From: Ehretia macrophylla
Lineage: Eukaryota > Streptophyta > Magnoliopsida > Boraginales > Ehretiaceae
Assembly (NCBI GenBank): GCA_037974665.1
Contig: CM075770.1
Coordinates: forward strand, 19,235,501-19,299,500
Direction of reading: 5' to 3'
Length of the DNA stretch: 64,000 nt
Shown here: one piece after another, positions 13,201-25,039 of the stretch
How positions within the stretch are numbered: position 1 is the first letter of the stretch
Layout of the letters: each line of letters starts with the position of its first letter
The notes under the pieces: generated by a model
Database searches by the model: none
Told to the model about the DNA's origin: nothing
The model's input: only the letters and a program-made list of their open reading frames with translations
Made by a program: the position numbers and the translations under genes

Positions 13201-16200
13201 GCATCCTCCATGTCTTCTAATTCCTTTTCATTCTTTTTGTCTCTTCATAGTAGCTTTCTCGCTCACTTCAACCTGAGACTGATTTTCACAGTGCTCAGTC
13301 GTTCCTTAGTGAAACAGCCTAGTATTTGATGAAGTAGCTCCTTCGTTCTCTCACAAGTACGAATGAGTCACAGGAAGAAAGAAGGTGTTCTGCAATTGAC
13401 TTCCCTGAGGATTCTGCTTTTCCTAATTTTATCAATGTCCTTCTGGGAGGATGTTGCTTTTCCTAATTTTATTTGCTTGACTATGATAAATGATATTGTC
13501 CTTGCAAAAATAAGTTGGGTCGTCAATGCGAAAACAAGAGCTAACTTTTGACTTGCTTCACTTGCAGGTCAGCATTTTGTGCCAATTTTGCCCCAAGTTC
13601 TAAATTGCTTATCAACAAACTTTTTATCATTCCAAAATCACGAGTGCTACATCAGGACAGGTGAAATTTTGCATTTGATTATGAAGTTCATAAGTTTAAT
13701 GCTTGAATGAAACTTCATTTTCAGTTCAGTTTTTTAAACCACACGCGCCCTTATACAAATATTGGTTTGTCCTTCACACAACAGTTCTTGGAATTGGAAC
13801 TCAGCAATAAGTTGAGGTGGTTCGGTCATGCTGCTTGTGTTTCTCTAGCATTAGGGATCTTGGAACTTGTAGAAAATTGCAAGTTGTATGAGCAGTTCAA
13901 AATATGCTACATTAGCGATTTAGAAAGTTAAATTTGGTGGTCCAAACCATTTCGTGAAAACCAAGTGATTGTGACAAAGATTTAATGATTTTTACACTAT
14001 GATTTTAGACAAAATACTCGAATCCAAAAACTACTAATTTAATGTAGGAAAATATCCTTAATGCATTAAGAAATCGAGTAGGGTGACCTAAGGTTCTTTC
14101 CATTAAGCATTTCGTATTTTAAGATTTAAGTAGTAAGTTACTCCTAAAAAACATCATTTATTTAACCTCTAAAAAAAAAGTAGCAAATTGTGTTCATGTT
14201 CCTTTTCCATGATCCACAACAATCCATTTACTAGATGACATAGCTTCGGACTTTTTCTCTTTTCAAAGATTTCTTCTTGAATGGTTTTCTATTAAGCTCA
14301 TAGTTAAGGAGTGTACTTATACAGTTATCTGTCTTCACCTTCTTTGATCAATGTATGATCCCTCTATTCACGGGTAGTAACATCTATCCTTTTCTCCAGC
14401 CGCTGTTGTCATTGAGGAACTCGGGAGTAGAGAAGATTATGGGCCTCTATTCATCAGTACATTTGAGAAATTTACCTATGCATCATCGATTATGGCTCTT
14501 ACTTCATCTTATATATGCGACCAAGAGCCAGATCTGGTTGAGGCTTATGCTAATTTTGCATCTACATTTGTTCGCAGCTGTGTGAAGGTGCTGGTTACAT
14601 CTCTAGCTCTTAGATATTAGGTCATGTGTAAAACATATTGCTCATACATATGCGTCTGGGTGTATATATACTACATAGATCTATTCCAATGGGCTTGCTT
14701 TATATTTTGCAATATTTTGATTTTCAAAACCATTGTTGTCTCCTTTACTATACAGCACCTTATATTGTCTTACACTCTTCAAAGATTTAAAATTCATATA
14801 TATTTACAATATTTTGATATTTTTGAGTGCGAAGGGCACAGCTTCGTGAAGCATTGAAAAATTATACCCCTTTATTTAAAACTCTGTTGGATGTCCCGGA
14901 AGTGGTTGTACTTTCACTAAGTTTTCCCAGATTTAGTAAAAGGTGCACATTAAGAAGAATCCAATATCCTTTAGAAAACGGTCACTCTGGAACATTGATT
15001 CCTCATTTACACATATCTAAAAGGTTTAGTTTTCCTGGAAAGACTGAGACAAACGGAGTACATTGACTTTCTGAAGTGCATTACCATCTTTTGTTATATC
15101 TCAGGAAGTATTAGCTGCATCAGGTTCCCTTCTTGAAGTGTCCTTTCAGAAGGCATCTACATGTTGTACAGCTATGCATCGTGGTGCAGCTCTTGGAGCA
15201 ATGTCTTATATATCCTGTAAGCCTTTAGAACCAATAGAAATATTCTTTTACTAGCAATGTTCTTTTACTTTGTTTCTTTCACATCTTTTACATTTAAATT
15301 CTTGAATGGTACAACAGCCAAATTAAAATTAAAATCCGGAATTTCTGCCCTATAACTGTCTATAGATATTTGCTCCTCAGTTGTACCCATTTTTCTTAAA
15401 GTATTATCAGTCATTTTTCTTTTAACAATTGGCATGTGCTGATTTTAATGATTTCAAATAATTTAATTGTATTGTATATAGCAAACAATGTACACAGTGA
15501 CATAGCTATGATACATCCTTTTCTATCATGTGATTCTGAATATCTTTCTTGAGTCAAGTTGCTTTCCACAGTTTTATATTACCCATTCAACCTGATGATT
15601 CTAATCTTTTATGTCATGCCAATTTCATTGTGTTACACCAATCATTTTTATCTCATCTACATGAAATTAGGCTATTCAGACCTAACATGTTTGCCTTCTA
15701 GGTTTCTTGGATGTTGGCCTCACAGCTTTGCTGGAATCAGTAGCTTGTATTTCTGAACTGTCATTTCACACTATGGCAATTCAGGTCATATCTCATAGTG
15801 GTGAGGGGCTGGTGTCGAATCTGGTGTATGCTTTACTCGGTGTTTCTGCAATGTCAAGGGTAATTATAACATCCTATAATTAATTTCCTGATCGAAGGTG
15901 GCAGGAAATTAATGCGTTCTATTGGAACAAGTTTCACCTGTTCATTGCTTAAACATTTAATTTCTCTGTTATACTTTGCAACTGATAATCATGAAAATAA
16001 AATGCTCCAGTTGAACCTTACAAAAAATAAAAGATAAAAGAGATGCTTCAGAATGCATCAGGGAGATTCACTTAGTTGAAACATGCATGTTTGCATAACG
16101 GATACCTCAGTTACTTTTAAATTCAACTTTTTTTTGTGTAACTGGAATGTTTTTAATCTCTTCTGTCCGTGCTGATTATATATGTTTGGCACTTCATCCA

Positions 16201-17786
16201 ATTGTCTGGTGGCTAGGGATAATATTCCCATCCCACTTACCGCTTTTTCATTGCAACCAGGAAGGTTATTGCACCCCTTACTGAACCCCATACTATAGGT
16301 GGACCTTTCCATATAGATATAGAAAAGAATGTATTTGGAACACCTCAACTTTTGGTTTTCCAAGTCCAGCCTTGCTTCCTTTGCTGCCTCTCCTAGTGAA
16401 CATGTGATACATATGATGGACTAGAGCCAAGGTAAAAGGCCCCAATTTAAGACCTGCTTGATGAATGACATTCCAAGTTCACATTCCACATATGGAAACA
16501 TTTAAGGAAATGAGCAAATGATTATTATAGTTGAACCAGTAGTCATTGTAGTCCAATTGTCATCGTTAAAAGACTCTTGTTTACCAGTGTAATTTGTCAT
16601 AATTAACATAGTTTTTATAGCATAATGCCTATTTGACTACACGAAAATGCCTGTCATAGGAATTTTGGAAAAATATTATTCCTATTCTCTTTCATAAGTT
16701 AAGTGGCATTGAAAAGGATCACTTTCAATTTTGTTATGTAGAATAATAAGTTGGCTGAATACCTTGAACCTTTCAAATTGTTAAGTTGCTTACTTCCCCC
16801 CCCCAAAAAAAAAAAAAGTTGTTAAGTTGCTTTTAAATTGTTTTACATCTGACTAAGGATAAGGGACTTGCTGTCGGCCAAATGATTGTAAAACCGCCAT
16901 TTTTATGCAGGTTCACAAGTCGGCAACTATTTTGCAGCAATTGGCCGCAATTTGCAGTTTAAGTGAAAGAACCACATTGAAAGCTATCCTTTGTTGGGAG
17001 TCCTTAAATGGATGGCTACAGTCTGCAGTTAGTCTCTCTCTCTCTACCCCTCTCCCTCTCTCTTCTCTCGCATTCATGTACTTATGTGAGCATACAGACA
17101 TTCATAGGCTCTATAACTCTGTAGATCAGCATTTTCTTTAACGGAGGAGTGCCTTTCTGATCACTGCATCTCTCTTTCTGGTCATTGAATTTGTGCAGAA
17201 CCAGGACGTCATCCTATTTCAATTATTAAATGTTAAGAATTTTCTATATATCTAAAAGTTTCTCTGCTTGTATGTTACTTTTTTTCCCTTGCTTCAACGA
17301 GGTGTGCACCTAGCTTGGGGATTCACAAGCTTGCTTCTTGCGTCTCTAACTATTTGCTAGAAGAAGATACTGACAAGATCAGGATCTTAAAATTAAGACA
17401 GATATACTAATTATCACTTACCCTTTGTTTTTTCCTTTGATTTCCTGGGGCCAAGCTGCATCAATTGACAGTTCTTCAGGTTGAGGTCAATTCTAAGTCA
17501 TACTACCACTTGAAGCTATACTATTTCTTAAGATTTACTTGACTTTCCAAGTTATTCCCAGGTACGGAATCTGCCATCTGAGTATCTAAAGCCAGGAGAA
17601 GCTGATTTACTAGTGCCAATTTGGTCAGAGGCCCTTACTGGTGCAGCATCAGATTATCTTGATAGCAGAGGCCGTGATGGCGAAGAAAACAATCGCGGGC
17701 ATATGCAAGGGAAAGGAGGGAGAATTTTGAAGCGTTTAGTTCGAGAGTTTGCTGATAGCCACCGGAATATTCCAATTTTGACATGA
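1279..17786 (+). CDS. MOS14: MOS14 / transportin-SR (importin-beta family), 3' portion
   Basis: Nuclear import receptor of the transportin-SR (TNPO3) type, known in Arabidopsis to carry SR splicing factors into the nucleus and to be needed for NLR immunity. Fourteen exons are visible: 1279-1413, 8002-8082, 9320-9433, 9764-9843, 10093-10228, 10608-10757, 11253-11338, 11908-12095, 13568-13660, 14400-14587, 15105-15216, 15702-15859, 16911-17027 and 17562-17786. All junctions are GT-AG and phases agree across all of them, giving 620 codons and a TGA. The family is about 950 residues, so roughly the first third, including the RanGTP-binding region, lies left of the window. Diagnostic segments include [56 protein letters not shown] and the end [20 protein letters not shown]. 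The intron from 1414 to 8001 holds two retroelements in the sense direction. The protein looks intact. Confidence 0.93.
1931..2212 (+). repeat. 5' LTR of the first copia element
   Basis: Begins TGACAAGGAG and ends GGGTTTTCATTA. If the classical CA end is used, it stops at 2209. The longer end fits both the AAAGA flanks and the primer site starting at 2213. It contains TATAAAT at 2122-2128 and an AATAAA polyadenylation-like signal at 2161. An imperfect inverted repeat spans 2028-2078, GACTGACAG pairing with CTGTCAGTC. Its partner is at 6535-6816. Confidence 0.9.
2213..2227 (+). other. Primer binding site, initiator-Met tRNA type
   Basis: TGGTATCATAGAGCC lies immediately after the 5' LTR. The canonical copia site complementary to the 3' end of initiator-Met tRNA is TGGTATCAGAGCC. 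This copy has two extra bases after TGGTATCA, which may weaken priming. Confidence 0.75.
2577..3495 (+). pseudogene. Broken gag of the first copia element
   Basis: Retrotransposon capsid gene (UBN2-type gag). A start at 2577 ([13 protein letters not shown]) is followed by a stop after about 20 codons. A second stop falls where the conserved Trp of the N-terminal gag block is expected (YIL then TGA). The frame continues over 2670-3056, shifts, and continues over 3016-3408 through the [10 protein letters not shown] block and an Arg/Gly-rich tail. The zinc knuckle near 3440-3480 is out of frame because a base is missing at its first cysteines; [13 protein letters not shown] is still legible in another frame. 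The gene cannot make Gag. Confidence 0.85.
3580..6533 (+). pseudogene. Broken pol of the first copia element
   Basis: Polyprotein region with protease ([13 protein letters not shown] near 3580-3615), integrase core (TWLYPLK-like block near 3875, then RTDNGTEF near 3976), integrase C-terminal FLGY block, a Ser/Pro-rich linker (about 4450-4930), reverse transcriptase (DVSNAFLHG near 5325, YVDD near 5578-5589) and RNase H (SDSDWASD near 6070, DNQSAMAL near 6297) ending at 6557. The GAG-pre-integrase zinc region is missing and replaced by a fold-back. Further damage includes a frameshift in the integrase near 4080, a stop near 4938, a small deletion with frameshift near 5160 and a frameshift near 5945. 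The RT and RNase H blocks remain long and open. Confidence 0.9.
3816..3954. repeat. 51-bp inverted duplication with 37-bp spacer inside pol
   Basis: Arm 3816-3866 is the exact reverse complement of 3904-3954. The right arm is ordinary integrase coding sequence; the left arm is an inverted copy of it. It sits exactly where the pre-integrase HHCC region should be, between the end of protease ([10 protein letters not shown]) and the integrase block. See findings. Confidence 0.93.
6526..6534 (+). other. Polypurine tract of the first copia element
   Basis: GAGGGGGGA directly precedes the 3' LTR, the normal position for plus-strand priming. Confidence 0.85.
6535..6816 (+). repeat. 3' LTR of the first copia element
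   Basis: Same length as the left LTR and differing at about eight positions. Its first dinucleotide is TT instead of TG, a later mutation that would impair integrase recognition. The inverted repeat is retained at 6632-6682, and the TATA-like and AATAAA signals are present. Confidence 0.9.
6965..7557 (+). mobile_element. TRIM (miniature LTR retrotransposon) in a MOS14 intron
   Basis: A 593-bp element with terminal direct repeats starting TGTTAGAATATACAC at 6965-7154 (190 bp) and 7437-7557 (121 bp). The left repeat ends ACA and is followed by TAGTATCAGAGC (7155-7166), one base off the initiator-Met tRNA primer site. The right repeat is preceded by GAGGGGGAG, a purine tract. Flanks TATAC (6960-6964) and TATGC (7558-7562) match at 4 of 5 bases as a decayed target duplication. 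There is no coding capacity. The left LTR carries a 34-bp unit three times (starts 6973, 7007, 7041); the right carries it once. The interior repeats a unit of about 46 bp containing TTCAATCTT and CACGTGTG. Confidence 0.85.
8083..9319 (+). other. MOS14 intron with no recognised content
   Basis: This 1.2-kb intron lies between the exons ending at 8082 and starting at 9320. Segments near 8530-8870 and 9000-9090 resemble decayed repeats of SINE type, but I could not place A and B boxes. No exon is seen. Confidence 0.5.
13407..13472 (+). repeat. Short imperfect tandem duplication in a MOS14 intron
   Basis: A block with TGCTTTTCCTAATTTTAT occurs at about 13407-13432 and again at about 13447-13472, period 40 bp. 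It is intronic with no evident function. Confidence 0.6.
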
Positions 17787-18600
17787 ATGGTTAGAGTAAT
17801 TGCCGTATTAGATTTGTTACCGTTGAGAGTGCGAAGTTTGAGCTGTGCGATTCTTCTGTATGTATTACCTTTGTACAGAATCCCCCAATTTTGATGTGCA
17901 ATCAATTGAAATTTCAGGAATTTATATTGGCTTAATTTGTAATATTTTGGTGAAACCTTTTGTCTTTAGGTTCTGCAAGAGGATGCAGAATAGATATATA
18001 TACTAAATTGAAATACACCTTCTGTATGTGTATTTTTTTGGAAGGGTAAAATTGTATGAAGGGTAATTTAACAATAATAATTTTTTGTTTTTATTATGTT
18101 AAGGTTAATCGAAGTTAAGAGTTACTAAGTGGAGTTTTTAAAGGTGAGAGTAACAAGTTTCGGCGTGTATCAAAATCAGGGGTATAAAGTGAATTTATAG
18201 TATATGGAAGTTGGACTTTCGTATGGAAAATGTATGATTTGGAGATTTATCTGAATTGTATTGGAGATATGGAGCTCATGTGATAGTTGTTATATATTTA
18301 AAGACTAAGACTTGCCACCTTGTGCTTACAGTATTTGTTTATAAATTTTTAGCTTAAACTATTCAGTTGTCTTGTGGCCTTAAGAAAGATGATTCCTTTT
18401 TAAGTTTGCGGCAGTAACATTCTTGTAGTTCGCCTTTGATAAATTATCGAGGCGTAAATAATTTCATTATTATCAATTATTGTGGGAACATAATCATTAA
18501 TAATAACTAAAAAGTACTAGAGTAATATGTTAGCTAAAATAAAAAGTCATGTTGGAGTGATTTTTTTTTTTGTTTTGGGATGAATGTCAGAGTCGAAGTG
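17787..18600. other. MOS14 3' flank
   Basis: Probable 3' UTR and downstream sequence after the MOS14 stop. It is AT-rich with a T-run near 18562-18571. No further gene is seen before the second copia element starts at 18601. Confidence 0.5.
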
Positions 18601-18849
18601 TGAAAGAAGAGGGAGAGTTGAGAGAACTGAATTATATTTCTCATTGCTTAACTGATTTGTACATCAGGGTAGCCTATTTATATAGTAGGATATACAATTG
18701 TAACTGTTTAATCTCTAACTAACTTTGTTAGTTGTAACTGAGTTGGCAGAGATTTTATTGTGACAGTTACTGCTATAGTATTACAATAAGCACATGCACA
18801 AAATCTGTAACTATTATTTACATATTAGACTAAACTAACTATCTTATCA
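18601..18849 (-). repeat. 3' LTR of the second copia element
   Basis: 249 bp. On the minus strand it starts TGATAAGATAG and ends CTTCTTTCA. A TATATAAATA box is present on the minus strand near 18675. Its partner is at 25040-25283. Confidence 0.9.
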
Positions 18850-21800
18850 GCCCCCTCAAGCTGAGCCTGAGTGCCAACAAGGGGCAACTTGGACTTGAGA
18901 TATGTATATTTGTGTTTGGGCAGAGGTTTGGTAAATATATTTGCTACTTGTTCTGTTGTAGAAATGTAGGACAACTTCAAGATCTTAGCCACCACTTGTT
19001 CTCTAATGAAATGGTAGTCAATTTCTATATGTTTAGTCTTAGCATGAAATATGGGATTTGTTGCTAATGCCATGGCAGAGAGGTTGTCACAGTAAAGAAC
19101 AGGTGGTGGACTGTGAACTGAGAGATCTTTAAGTAGGTAGATGAGCCATTTTAGTTCTGCAACTACATGGGTTATGGCCCTGTACTCAACTTTTGTAGAT
19201 GACCTAGAAACAGTTGGTTGTTTCTTACTTGTACAGGAAATTAGGTTAAGGCCCAAGTAGACTGAGTGGCCTGAAGTGGACTTCCTGTCAATAGTATCTG
19301 ATGCTCAATCTGGGTCATTGTAGGCATGCAACTGTAAGGGACCTTCCTGAAATAGAAGACCTTGTGGAATGGTGCCTTTAATATACCTTAATGTCCTCTT
19401 GAGTGTTGCATTGTCTGCCACTGTAGGATTGTTCATATGTTGACATAAGGCATTTACTGCAAACTAAATATTTGGCCTTGTCATAGTCAAGTATTGTAAA
19501 GCCTTTGTGATACTTCTAAAATGTGTAGGATTAGAATATGGGGAGCAGTCTGCAGTGGAGGATTTAGAAATGGTAGGTGTAACTGCAGGATTGCAATCAG
19601 AAAGACCTGCTTTCCTCAATAAGTCCTATGCATATTTGGACTGATGCAAAACTAGTCATTTAGTTGTCCTTTGAACCTCTATACCCAAGAAATAGGACAA
19701 AGAACCCAGATCTTTCATAGCAAATCTTGTACTCATAGTTGAAATCAGTGAGTCTATTTTTGAAGAGGAATTCCTAGTCATAATAATGTCATCCACATAT
19801 ATGATAATAAGTACCACTGTATGAGGTGTCTTATGAATGAATAAGGTGCTGTTTGCAGAACTCATAAAATATCCTTGTTGCACCAAAAATGAAGTCAACA
19901 TGTGATACCAGGTCCTTGGTGCCTGTTTGAGTCCATAGAGAGACTTTCTCAACTGACAAACATAAGTAGGGTGAGTGGCATTTATGAATCCAGGAGGTTG
20001 TTGCATATAAACCCTTTCTTCCAAGTGTCCATGTAGAAAAGCATTAGACACATCAAGTTGTTCGAGTGGCCTGTTATTGTGAAGAGCTAAACTCAAGATA
20101 ACTCTGATAGTAAGTGATTTTACTATTGGACTAAAAGTTTATGTATAATTTATACCATGTTCTTGCAAATACCCTTTAGCCACTAGCCTAGCCTTGTATC
20201 TTGCAACTGAACCATCTGTATGTTTTTTTATTTTGTACACCCATTTGCAACCTATAGGTTGTCTATTTTGAGGTAGAAGAACCAAATCCCATGTGTGTTG
20301 GTGCTGCAAAGCATCATACTCTTCTTGCATTGCTTTTGTCCAACAAAGATATTTGGAGGCTTCTTTATAAGTAGTAGGTTCTGTGTGTGTTGGTGTAGTA
20401 ATGAGAGAGTGTAAGTGATACAATAGTGGTGGTAAGCAGCCTGTTTTGGACTTGGTTAGCATGGGATGCATAGATGGTGGTGCAAACTGTATATGGGATT
20501 CAGGTGTGTGTTGGTCAGCAGTGGTTGAGGGTGTCAGTTGAGAATGAGACTGTGAAGAAAAAGAGGACTGAGAGGTATTCTAGGTAGAGGAATGAGAAAA
20601 TGATATAAGAGAATCACTAGATGCAGGACTGATTTTATTAGGAGAAGTATTGGATGTAGGGCTGACTTGATTAGGAGAAGGAACAGTAGATGAACTGGGA
20701 TTAGATGAGATAGGAGGAGTGAGAGATTGAGTATTATTAGTAGAAGAAACACCAGTTGCAGTAGTAGAGTAGACTGGTGTACTTAGCAGAGGTGTAGTGG
20801 GAAAAATAGGGGGATATTAAGAAGCAGATGTAGGTAAAGATGACTGATTAGGAGAGGAAAATGTAGAGTAAGAAAACAGATGCTCAACAAATGTTACATG
20901 CCTAGAAAGGTAGATCTTATTAGTAGTAGGATCTAGGCATCTATAGCCCTTACTGTTAAGACTATAGCCTAAAAATATGCTGGGCTTAGATCTGTTTTCC
21001 AACTTATGAATGGTATAAGGTTTGAGCCAAGGGTAGCATAAACACCCAAAAACTCTGAGGGATTGATAATCAGGGGGTTTTGAATAAAGAACTTGGTATG
21101 GGGACTAATTTTCTAAGACAAGAGTTGGCATCCCGTTTATGAAGAAATTAGAGGCAGCTAATGCTTCAAGCCAAAAACTATGAGGGAGATGAGATTGATT
21201 GAGGAGAGTGAGTGTAGTTTCTATTAGATGTATGTGATTTCTCTCTACTCTCCCATTTTGTTCAAGAGTGTAGGGACATGAGGTTTGATGCACAGTTCCT
21301 AAATTTTGAAGAAATAGTCGGAATTTGTTACTGGTGTATTCAGTGTCATTGTCTATTCTTAATGTTTTAATAGTGGCATTGAATTATGTTTGAATCATAG
21401 CAACAAAGCTGAGAAAAGCTTCATAGGCATGAGATTTAAACTTTAAAGGATAAAGCCACGTAAACCTGGAAAAATCATCTATGAACAAAATATAATATAT
21501 GTAGCCCATACAAGAAGGATAAGGGGCAGGACCCAAGATATCTGAATGTATTAACTGAAAATGAAAGGTGCTTACAGAAGTAAAAAGAGAAAATGGTAAT
21601 CTGTGAGCCTTAGAGACTGCACAGGCTGAACATTCCACTGCTTTATTAGACAATTTGACATCTAGTAATGAAGATAATACATGAGAAATGTTATTAGATG
21701 GATGGCCTAACCTATAATGCCAAAGAACAGAAGGAGTAAAAGTAGTTGATGATGTTCTGCAAGTCAGAGCTTGACTAAGGAGCTGAGTAGATGGCATAGG

Positions 21801-22150
21801 AATGAAGGGCAGAGCATAGAGGTCCTGCTTACAGAGGGCCTCATACCTCACTGTGTGGGTAGAGTTGCCCACAATGAGCACCTCCTTAGAATTGAAAACA
21901 ATGGAACAGTTATTATCTTTTATGAGGTGATAGACAGAGAGTAGATTAGATGAAATTTAAGGAATATAAAGAATATTCTGCAAAGAAAAAGAAGAAGGAG
22001 TGAGTAGAGTACCAGTACCCATGTGCTGAATAGGGAGTGATTGCCCATTGCCCACTGACATAGTTTCAGTTCCTGTGTAAGGATATGCAATGTGCAGCTA
22101 AGCCAGATCATTGGTTACATGGGCATTGGCCCCTGAGTCTAGATACCGGT
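18825..22150 (-). pseudogene. Decayed pol of the second copia element
   Basis: Read on the minus strand: protease LDSGANAHVTND (about 22113-22144), a frameshifted stretch (21920-22111), GAG-pre-integrase with the HHCC zinc ligands in RLGHPSNNISH and CSACAVSKAH, integrase start HSDILGP and FIDDFSRFTWLYPLK, then a stop near 21384. Integrase resumes at 21293-21105, the FLGY block at 21002-20817, RT N-terminus GCKWVYKIKK at 20471-20139, RT core with DVSNAFLHG and YVDD (about 19789-19800) at 20096-19656, and RNase H from 19256 to the stop at 18825. Stops or frameshifts separate each block. Confidence 0.9.
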
Positions 22151-22426
22151 ATGATTCAGTGGGAGAAGTAGTGACTACTTGTGTAGTCAGAGCTTGTTTG
22201 GTTGTTCTTGGTGGAGCAGAGTAGGAATTGTCAAATCTATGCCAAAACTCTATAGCAGAGTGGTTGGGTTTACCACAGATTTGACAAAAGGTTTTAGTAG
22301 CTGAAGTAGGGGCTGACTGAGAGGGATAAGGGAAAAACATAGTGGACTGTGGGGCAGATGGCACTTGGCCCAAAATTCCTCTTCCTTGGTTACCTTGTCC
22401 CCTACCTCCTCTGCCCCCTTTGTAGC

Positions 22427-23925
22427 TGTTGGTCCTTAATAACCTAAAAGCGGGGAGGGGGGGGGGGGGGTGAATTAGGTTGTTTAGGCAAGATTTAGCA
22501 ATTTAAAATTTTTAATAGAGAGGCAATGTTAAATAAGGATTGATAATAAACAATAAGCTCTTGTAGGCAATTTATCAAACACTTGGTGAGCATATAAATA
22601 TTTAACACTAGATATGCAATTAGAGTTTCAAGGTAAAATCTCAAATAGATATCTTAACAATTACCAAGTAATTAAAATGAGCAATATCCACACGAAAGTA
22701 AATAACTTGAAAATAAAGAGAATAGAGTAAGAGAAATCAAACACGAAGATTTTCAAGTGGTTCGCACTCCCGGGGGCCTAGTCCACCACCTAAGGTCTTC
22801 TCTTCCCTTAGGATTTTAATAACACTTCACTATGATGCTTCTTCAAATGTTGGTGAAGCAAGAACCAACTACAATTACTCTTGAATCCGCAAGAGTCACA
22901 CAAGCTCCTTCAAATGTAGGTGAAGCTTAACCTACTACTCTCTCTTCCTTTGAGTCCACAAAGAATTACAATACTTCTTCTCACAATGATTCTCTCAATC
23001 TATGTGAAAGAAATGTATTACAAATATTTTGTGATAGAATGAATGAAAGTTGTAACTCCTATTTGAGTTTGATATTACACTTTAGAAAAATGATTTGAAT
23101 GCTCAAAAGATATGATAATGATAGCTCAAGATTTCTCAATAGGAATGATATGAAAGCTCTTTGATAATCTGAAAATTATGGCTTGGAGAGATGATGTTGA
23201 GGGAGAGAAGACATGGCTTAAAAAGAGGGAAAGATTAGACAAAAATCAGATTTTAAGCAAGATTACCGGATTTTCCCGTTAAGTCATCCGGGCGCTGAGG
23301 CACTTATCCGGGCGCCCGGAAGGAGCATGTATCGCCCGGAAAAGTCATTTCTGCCGGGCGTTGCACCTTCTATCCGGGCGACCGGAAAATGCCGGTAACG
23401 CCCGGATGCCATAAAAATGCTGAAAAATGTATTTTTAGCCCAGAGTTATTTGGGCATATTGAAAAGGAATTTTCTTAGCATTTTTTAAACATCCCAAAAA
23501 ATTTCAAACGGTTGAAAGGAATTTTTATAAAATGATTTTAAAAACAAGAGTTTGAAAAATATTTTTTTTTCATGAAGGATTTTTTCAAATAAGAAAACAA
23601 TTGTTTTGAGAAATTTTGAGCGATACAAATCATACTTAGGCAAGCGACAACTTTTAAGGCCGGTACCCCTTATGTCACCTACTTCTCCTTCCTTGTGACT
23701 CCCTCTTTATCTGCGAGACAATAACTTGAATTCTTTAGGGCTTGGATACAATTTGATAGTGCTTGGTCTTTGATCCAAAAAGCTTTCTATTCTTGACTGA
23801 AACAACTTGATTCAATGTTGGTGTAGACTTGCTTTGGAACGAAGGTATTACAAAAAAAATGCTAAAGTACAATTAAGATGTTTTGTTACTATCAAAATAA
23901 GGATTATAGACTTTTTAGGCCAACA
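22427..23925. mobile_element. Solo LTR (1499 bp) nested in copia gag
   Basis: Begins TGTTGG and ends CCAACA, the TG...CA structure with a 6-bp terminal inversion typical of LTRs. Flanks GTAGC (22422-22426) and ATAGC (23926-23930) are a 4-of-5 target duplication. Excising it rejoins the gag frame. No coding sequence, primer site or second LTR is present, so it is best read as the product of LTR-LTR recombination. It has a G run of 14 at 22457-22470 and a CCGGGCG cluster near its right third. I do not recognise the family; an unusually long MITE is the alternative. Confidence 0.8.
23286..23406. repeat. Cluster of CCGGGCG / CGCCCGG motifs
   Basis: Within 120 bp of otherwise AT-rich LTR there are about six CCGGGCG-type motifs on either strand, including the perfect palindrome CCGGGCGCCCGG inside 23307-23320 and a near-palindrome TCCGGGCGACCGGA at about 23373-23386. 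Confidence 0.85.
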
Positions 23926-25039
23926 ATAGCCATTGCCCTTCTCTCTCCCTTTAGAGTTGTTGTGGTGGTTGTTTGTTGTAGTATATAGGGCTGTATGAAG
24001 TTCAGATGTGTTGGTAGGGGTCTGAAAGGGAAGTTTAAGCCTTTTCTGATGAAGTTCTTCAGAAATTAAGAGACTGCCTAGTTCTTGAATAGTAATAGGA
24101 TATGGTCTAGACCTTATAGTGGTCCTAAAGGTTTCATATTCATATGGTAGGCCTCTGAGAGTGTATAGTACTAAGTCTTCCTCTGAAACAATTTCTGATG
24201 CAGTAGCTAAACTATCAGATAACTGTTTTATCTTATCAAGATAAGTCTGCATGGTCTGATTACCTTTGGTAAGGGTTTGTAGTTCCTCTTTCAGCTGATA
24301 AATATGTGACCTACTCAAAGAACTGAACCTATTTGACTGAGCAGTCCATATGGAAGCAGATGTAGGAAGATGTATCACCTGTGAAAGTACTGCAGGTGTC
24401 ATAGAAGCAAACAAGCAAGATTTCAACTGTTGATCCATGAGAGACCATTTGATATAGTCAGGATTAGCCATGATTGAGCCTTTAGCAGTTGTGATTTGAG
24501 GTTTAGGAGATTGTGTGAGGCCTGAAACATGTTCATACAGTTGATGACCTTGAAGTGCTACTTGAAGTTGTACTTTCCACAAAACATAATTGGAATTATC
24601 CAATTTGATCTGAAATAGACTCCTTAGGTTTTGTTTTAGTTGTAATAGACCTATAGGAAGCTCTATTTGAGTTTGAGTAGCCTCCATGGATGATGAATTA
24701 GATGTATAAGCCATGGCTGGATATGATGTTGTTGAAGCCATGAGTAAACTCGGAGAAGTATTTTCGAGTGTAGAAGAACAAAGATCAGTTGATATAAAGG
24801 AAGAATTGAGTTGATTCAAGCTCTGTTAATGGCGGATTAGGGTTTGATGAAACCCTAGAATTGATATTTGTTGAGAAGAAGCATAATTGAGATCGCGAAG
24901 CTTTAGAAAGCAGCAGCAATGTCGTCGTAGCTACTGAATTATAAAAAACAACCTAAGTTTGAGCTGGTTTTCGAAAAAAAAATTGAAGCTTCGATGGAAG
25001 CTTTAATGGAGGTTTAGGATCTTCAAGATCTTGATACCA

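Larger units (their letters stand above)
22230..24741 (-). pseudogene. gag of the second copia element, split by a solo LTR
   Basis: Starting from the Met at 24741 (MASTTSYPAMAY), the frame is open through the capsid domain (LRGLPYEYET, SLLISEELHQKR) to about 23931. There a 1.5-kb solo LTR interrupts it. Removing the insertion and one copy of the target duplication restores a Gly/Arg-rich continuation (GNGY then KGGRGGRGQG) at 22421 and below. The zinc knuckle near 22240-22300 reads CQICGKPNHSAIEFWHR: the last zinc ligand is Phe instead of Cys, so the knuckle was already damaged. The capsid part upstream is otherwise well preserved. Confidence 0.88.

Noticed and set aside
14827-15066. 79-residue open frame in the MOS14 gene
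   Set aside because: It falls between two in-phase exons (14587 and 15105) that join well without it and resembles no part of the family.
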